From the NCBI RefSeq assembly GCF_000485595.1, contig NW_014577073.1, positions 804,345 through 839,344 of the forward strand: 35,000 bases of DNA, in the 5' to 3' direction. A model generated the notes under the pieces. That model saw nothing but the letters and a program-made list of their open reading frames with translations. It was not told where the DNA came from and searched no databases. The stretch comes from Priapulus caudatus (Eukaryota > Priapulida > Priapulimorpha > Priapulimorphida > Priapulidae). This document shows, piece by piece, positions 31,186-35,000 of the stretch. The number at the start of each line of letters is the position of its first letter. Position 1 is the first letter of the stretch. The position numbers and the translations under genes were made by a program.

Positions 31186-31312
31186 TTTGAACGACATTTA
31201 CGCAGAAGTCGACAGAGGATACATGAAGTATAATAAACATTACGACTTTGGTAGTAAATACAATTCGTTTTTATTTGCAATAATTTATTATGAAGCGGCG
31301 CAGTGTCTTGCG
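31186..31312. mobile_element. hAT-like MITE half-element, copy D
   Basis: It keeps GACATTTACG, AACATTACGACTTTGGTAG, TAAATACAATTCG and TATGAAGCGGC, matching the right arm of copies A and B in order. It ends about 20 bases before the paired CCGGAA sites of the DNAJC4-like promoter. Confidence 0.72.
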
Positions 31313-31334
31313 CATGGTGCGCATGTGTAGCTTA

Positions 31335-31346
31335 CCGGAACCGGAA
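31335..31346. promoter_or_regulatory. Paired ETS-type CCGGAA sites, likely DNAJC4-like promoter
   Basis: Two adjacent CCGGAA motifs lie 190-200 bases upstream of the start codon, followed by GTCATGGCAGCGCCC. ETS sites are common in housekeeping promoters. The transcription start was not determined. Confidence 0.45.
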
Positions 31347-31533
31347 CTTACTGTCATGGCAGCGCCCACTTAAAAACAGTCAAAACATAGTATTATGATT
31401 ATACCTGATCTTCTTGCAAGTTCTAGTAGGCCCTACTTAGTGACTAAACGCTTCCGTTTGCTACGATGTTTATGATGCTTCCGTCGTATATATTTCTGTT
31501 TGTGTGGTAGTTTCAATACCAACCAATTGAACC

Positions 31534-32313
31534 ATGCTTACGACTACGTGTGGTTACAGGGCTTTTGTGAGGCACAGTCAACCGACAGTGCAGACTAGCA
31601 TTATTATGAATAGGACCATCTCACGAGCATCTCTGAGAGCAAACACTCATTACGATGTGTTGGGCGTTTCAAGAACTGCTACTCCTGCGCAAATTAGAGA
31701 AGCATTTATTTCGCTTTCAAAAAGGGTGCATCCGGACAAGAACATGGGTGATTCGTCGACACATGCAAAGTTTATCGAAATTAACGAAGCTTACACGGTG
31801 TTGAGTGACCAATCATCCCGTCGTCTATACGATTTGGGGCTGTACAGTGGATCAACTGCAGACCGTCCCAGTGACAACTATAGCAGCGCAACTACGCAAG
31901 GACCATTTTACTACCACCGACACTCTGGTGTGAATGATTTTGGTGGAAACTCTGATAAATTTCATGATGCATCCTTTTGGGAGAATCGTAAAAAGTCAGA
32001 AGACAAATTTTATAGAAATAAGTCATATTACGGTATAAAAGGATTACCTAGGTTACCAAACTTTGTCATTGTCATAGGAATCTGCATATTTATTTTGGGT
32101 GGTGTAGTGGCACATTATATTGCCATACAAATGACAACAAGGTACAGGATAAAAAGAATGGATGAATTGCACGAAGTTTACTCTAAGACGTTAGGTGATG
32201 TCCAACAACAAGCAAAATTGCATTCGAAGGAGCTGCAGCTAGAACGTGTGGCTGCACGTGTCACTGAACAGGCCAAGCAGTATAGAAAGGCACGGGGCAG
32301 TAGCAATGATTGA
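31534..32313 (+). CDS. DNAJC4: DNAJC4-like J-domain membrane protein
   Basis: HSP70 co-chaperone of the DNAJC class, 259 residues. The J domain covers about residues 39-103: THYDVLGV, then the HPD triad at 66-68 (RVHPDKN), then AKFIEINEAYTVLSD and SRRLYD. The HPD triad stimulates HSP70 ATPase activity. A single membrane helix lies at about 176-198 (VIVIGICIFILGGVVAHYIA), followed by a basic, Gln/Lys-rich helical tail. This order, and the FxEINEAYxVLS and HYIA motifs, resemble vertebrate DNAJC4. The first 35 residues are basic, with hydroxylated residues and few acidic ones, and could target mitochondria (inference). The start ACCATG at 31,534 has a good Kozak context; an alternative ATG at 31,606 would remove 24 residues. 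The coding region has no intron, whereas vertebrate DNAJC4 is split. AATAAA lies at 32,554. Confidence 0.88.
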   Translation: MLTTTCGYRAFVRHSQPTVQTSIIMNRTISRASLRANTHYDVLGVSRTATPAQIREAFISLSKRVHPDKNMGDSSTHAKFIEINEAYTVLSDQSSRRLYDLGLYSGSTADRPSDNYSSATTQGPFYYHRHSGVNDFGGNSDKFHDASFWENRKKSEDKFYRNKSYYGIKGLPRLPNFVIVIGICIFILGGVVAHYIAIQMTTRYRIKRMDELHEVYSKTLGDVQQQAKLHSKELQLERVAARVTEQAKQYRKARGSSND

Positions 32314-32553
32314 TGAAATTCACGAAAGTTTTTCTGCTTAGCTGCTAAAAGTCATAGTATCAGAAGAAATATAGTAGTGTCTATGTTATCACTCAATTAG
32401 GAGCTTTTTAACGATATGCTATGTATCAATGTAGCTTAAAAATAACTCTAAATATGTCTACACTGAATACAGAACCAGAATGCTGCTTTTAACATTAATT
32501 TCAGTCAAATTGAATTATGGCAGCTACTCATTCCTTGCTTAATCTTAATGAGA

Positions 32554-32559
32554 AATAAA
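32554..32559 (+). terminator. Candidate poly(A) signal of the DNAJC4-like gene
   Basis: AATAAA lies 241 bases after the stop codon, in AT-rich 3' sequence. Confidence 0.55.
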
Positions 32560-33189
32560 AGGAAAACTTTATGTTGTAAACTGCACATGTACTTTTGAGA
32601 AATTGTTGTAATACTGTCTCAAATGCTTCAATCAGGTTTGTAGCTAACAAGAAGAGGGGGGGCAAGGGAGCAGTCACCCTTCCCCTTAAAGTGTCTAGGT
32701 ACATGGTCAAGAGCCAATGGCAAATAACCCATAGTCAGCTGCCTAGAACACAAACTGTGTGTAGCTCTGCACCCCTTCCCACTCAAAATGAGTTGGCTAC
32801 ACGCTCATGATGTGTCTGTGTAAGTACGTGTGTATGTGAGTGTGATTTTGCAAGTGTATGCTCCTTTTCCACTCCATCCTTTCTCTCTCCTTTCTTTTCC
32901 TTTGTCTCTCCCCTTTTCCTCTACATCCTCTCGCGAATTGTATCATCCATGACATAGGTACTTCAGTGGATTACCACAAGAAGGCTAGCCATTTTATGGC
33001 AAAAGTTTTTCGCACCTGTGATGCACAAAGTGTTGATATATGGATATAATACGCATATTTTTACACGGTAAGACAGGAGTGATAGCGCTATATTGCGCCT
33101 GAAGTAGGAAGATAAAGATTGCGAGAGAGGGCCAGAGAGAAAGAAAGAAAGTGAAAAGAATGAGGGGAGGTCCTTCCCGTCCTAGTCTA
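32560..33189. other. Intergenic stretch downstream of the DNAJC4-like gene
   Basis: Mixed sequence with pyrimidine-rich (32,860-32,930) and purine-rich (33,120-33,170) patches. I see no gene, hairpin or tandem array in it. Confidence 0.45.
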
Positions 33190-33770
33190 GTCTATTTCCT
33201 CTTCTTGCTCAGGTTATCTCACACGACATTAAAATTAATAGTACGGTGGATTACTACCAGGTGGTTGGCCGTTTTTCGGCTAAAACTTTCGTCCCACGCC
33301 AAGTCAGTATGGTCATTCCATGTTAACTGCTGATCTATTTTCACACCTAGAAATTTCTCTTGTGTTAATTGCGGTATCGAGTTGTTACTTAATTCTTATT
33401 CAATTTTGGTCGTATCCACAGGTTTAATGATCACTGTTGGGGCAAAAAAGCATGAATTCTGTTTTGTCTGGCTATATTTGCAAGTTATGGTAATCGGACA
33501 CCTGTTTAATTTTCTTTCATATTCGTTTGCAGTGTATTAACAGCTTTCTTTGGATCAGAATTTGTGACATATATAATACAATCTATGTACTATCTATATA
33601 CAATCTATAGATATGTATATACATATCTATATAATATAATGTATCGTCAGCATACTGGGTCTGTTCACATTTTTCAAGTACGTTTGGTTTATTGTTGATG
33701 TATATGCAGAATAGTAATGGTCCCAGTAATGTCCCCTGTGGAACTCCTCTCGCAATATCACGAGCTCGAG
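33190..33770 (-). pseudogene. Decayed non-LTR retrotransposon reverse transcriptase
   Basis: The minus strand encodes GVPQGTLLGPLLFCIYINNK then QYADDTLYY, the palm motifs of LINE reverse transcriptases with the YADD catalytic core. An AT-rich insertion follows. About 150-250 bases further on (about 33,290-33,350) is a piece reading EKFLGVKIDQQLTWNDH, the usual thumb-region motif. Stops and frame changes separate the pieces, and neither the endonuclease nor the 5' part is present. The clade could be jockey- or CR1-like; I cannot decide. Confidence 0.85.
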
Positions 33771-33798
33771 AATATATATATATATATGAGCTCGAGAA
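33761..33798. repeat. AT microsatellite bracketed by GAGCTCGAGAA direct repeats
   Basis: GAGCTCGAGAA occurs at 33,762-33,772 and 33,788-33,798 with an alternating AT run between, at the edge of the reverse transcriptase fragment. Confidence 0.75.
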
Positions 33799-33864
33799 AA
33801 TCACGTGCTAAAAATGGCTTCATTCTATACAGTACACTCGAATTATTATAGGCCGGAGATAAAA

Positions 33865-34060
33865 CACTCATGCAGACGCGCGCACACGCCCGAAAGAAAG
33901 AACACACGCACACACGCACACGCACACGCGCACGCACACGCACACTCGCACACGCACACGCACACGTACACGTATACACACACAACACACAGGTTAACGC
34001 GCACACGAACGCTCACATGCACGCGCGCGCATACATTCCCGTGCTTATGCGCGCACGCAC
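33865..34060. repeat. CA/CGCA-rich tract
   Basis: Alternating CACA, CGCACA and GCGC motifs without a fixed period. Confidence 0.85.
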
Positions 34061-34700
34061 ATAACGTGAAAAATCAACAGCCCGTTTTGATGTTGTTCTG
34101 TCTGCGTACGCGACTGTTTGTGTCCTATATGAAATATGCAGACATGGAAACCTGGGAGTTTGAGAGGCGGGCTTTCCCCGTTAGAGAATATAACACTCAG
34201 TTGCTTTCATGGCCGTAGTCTTGGGGGAGGAAAAAGGGGCCGCCCCCTAAATTACAGTTTAATAAATGTAGGCCCTAAAAGTAAATTTTTGAAAAGTAAG
34301 TTAGTGGTAGTAGAGTAATGTAATTTGAATGTTAATGTCTATAAATGCCATCAGTAATTAATGAAACAAAATTGGTACATGTCTTCAAATACAGGCGTCC
34401 TATTTTTCTTGAGCACGTTAAAAGAAATGGCTTTACTCAAGTAATTTAAAAATTGAAATTGAATTGAGCATCAACGAATTTTTACTGTCCTGGGTTTGTT
34501 TATCTACGTGCTAGTATATTGAGAAATGTTAACGCCGTTCCTACTCTTCATTATACCCCATCCCATGTTCAGCTCGCGGCCAAGAAAATATACAGTGCGG
34601 CTCCCCTGCTATGACGATAGGAGAATTATTTACGAACGAAATTTTATTACTATTTTTGTTCGTAATTCGGCTGTGCTTTTGTATGGTATGTTGACCGACT
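34061..34700. other. Stretch without recognised features
   Basis: AT-moderate sequence. I could identify no open frame with family resemblance, no hairpin and no tandem array. Confidence 0.4.
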
Positions 34701-35000
34701 ACTAGAGAGACTAAAAGAAAAGGGGGAGAGAATCGCGGGAGAAAGACGACAAAGAGAGAGTGCAAGAGAGTGTTAAGCGAACGAAAAGAGATAATGAGGG
34801 TGTTAAGGAACGAAAGAGATAATGAGGGTGTGAGAAAGATAGAAAGAGAGCGACAAGAACATACAGACAGAGAGGGAGCGATAGAGAGAGAGAGAGAGAA
34901 GAAGAGAGAAAGAGAAGAGAGAGAGCAGAAGAGAGAGAGAGAGAGAGAGACGAGAGAGAGAGAGAGAGGAGACATACAGACAAGCAGAACGGGAGCGGGA
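34701..35000. repeat. GA-rich purine tract to the window end
   Basis: Dense GAGA runs. A unit of about 30 bases (AACGAAAGAGATAATGAGGGTG) is present twice between about 34,778 and 34,832. Confidence 0.85.

Overview
The window looks like nuclear DNA from an invertebrate animal. It has split genes with GT-AG introns, GC-rich exons in AT-rich surroundings, very many microsatellites, Helitron and LINE remnants, and three recognisable metazoan gene families. I cannot name the species.

Layout. (1) 0.9-5.15 kb, plus strand: a three-exon KLF15-like Kruppel-like factor. Its introns carry a minisatellite made from its own splice donor, a telomere-like tract, two long-inverted-repeat hAT-like MITEs and a small palindromic hairpin element. 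(2) 5.15-11.1 kb: intergenic, with simple repeats, a 22-bp minisatellite and two hairpin elements. (3) 11.1-23.05 kb, minus strand: a class C G-protein-coupled receptor. I assembled six exons by hand: a weak signal-peptide exon, the N-terminal lobe start, three further ligand-domain exons and a single 7TM/tail exon. Phases agree throughout and predict 999 residues. (4) 20,145-24,120 and 26,741-30,716: a directly repeated block of 3,976 bp, with no difference that I could see, carrying the two 5'-most receptor exons. A 2.6-kb spacer separates the copies and holds part of a Helitron helicase. (5) 31.5-32.3 kb, plus strand: a DNAJC4-like membrane J-protein with no intron in its coding region. (6) 33.2-33.8 kb, minus strand: a decayed non-LTR retrotransposon reverse transcriptase. 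The window then ends in CA- and GA-rich simple sequence.

The most unusual structure is a 107-bp core present three times (14,633-14,739; 24,014-24,120; 30,610-30,716). On the minus strand it consists of the last 12 coding bases of a receptor exon (Asp-Lys-Val-Gln), its GT donor and the start of the intron. In its three places it is joined at the same base to the receptor exon, to a Helitron helicase frame, and to an unidentified open frame. In all three the upstream frame runs open into D-K-V-Q and then the donor. This could be a mobilised receptor 5' block, an intron/donor-carrying mobile module, or an assembly artefact. I cannot separate these from sequence alone.

The three host genes do not form an obvious pathway: a transcription factor, a cell-surface receptor and a J-domain co-chaperone. 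No tRNA, rRNA, CRISPR or bacterial-type feature was seen.
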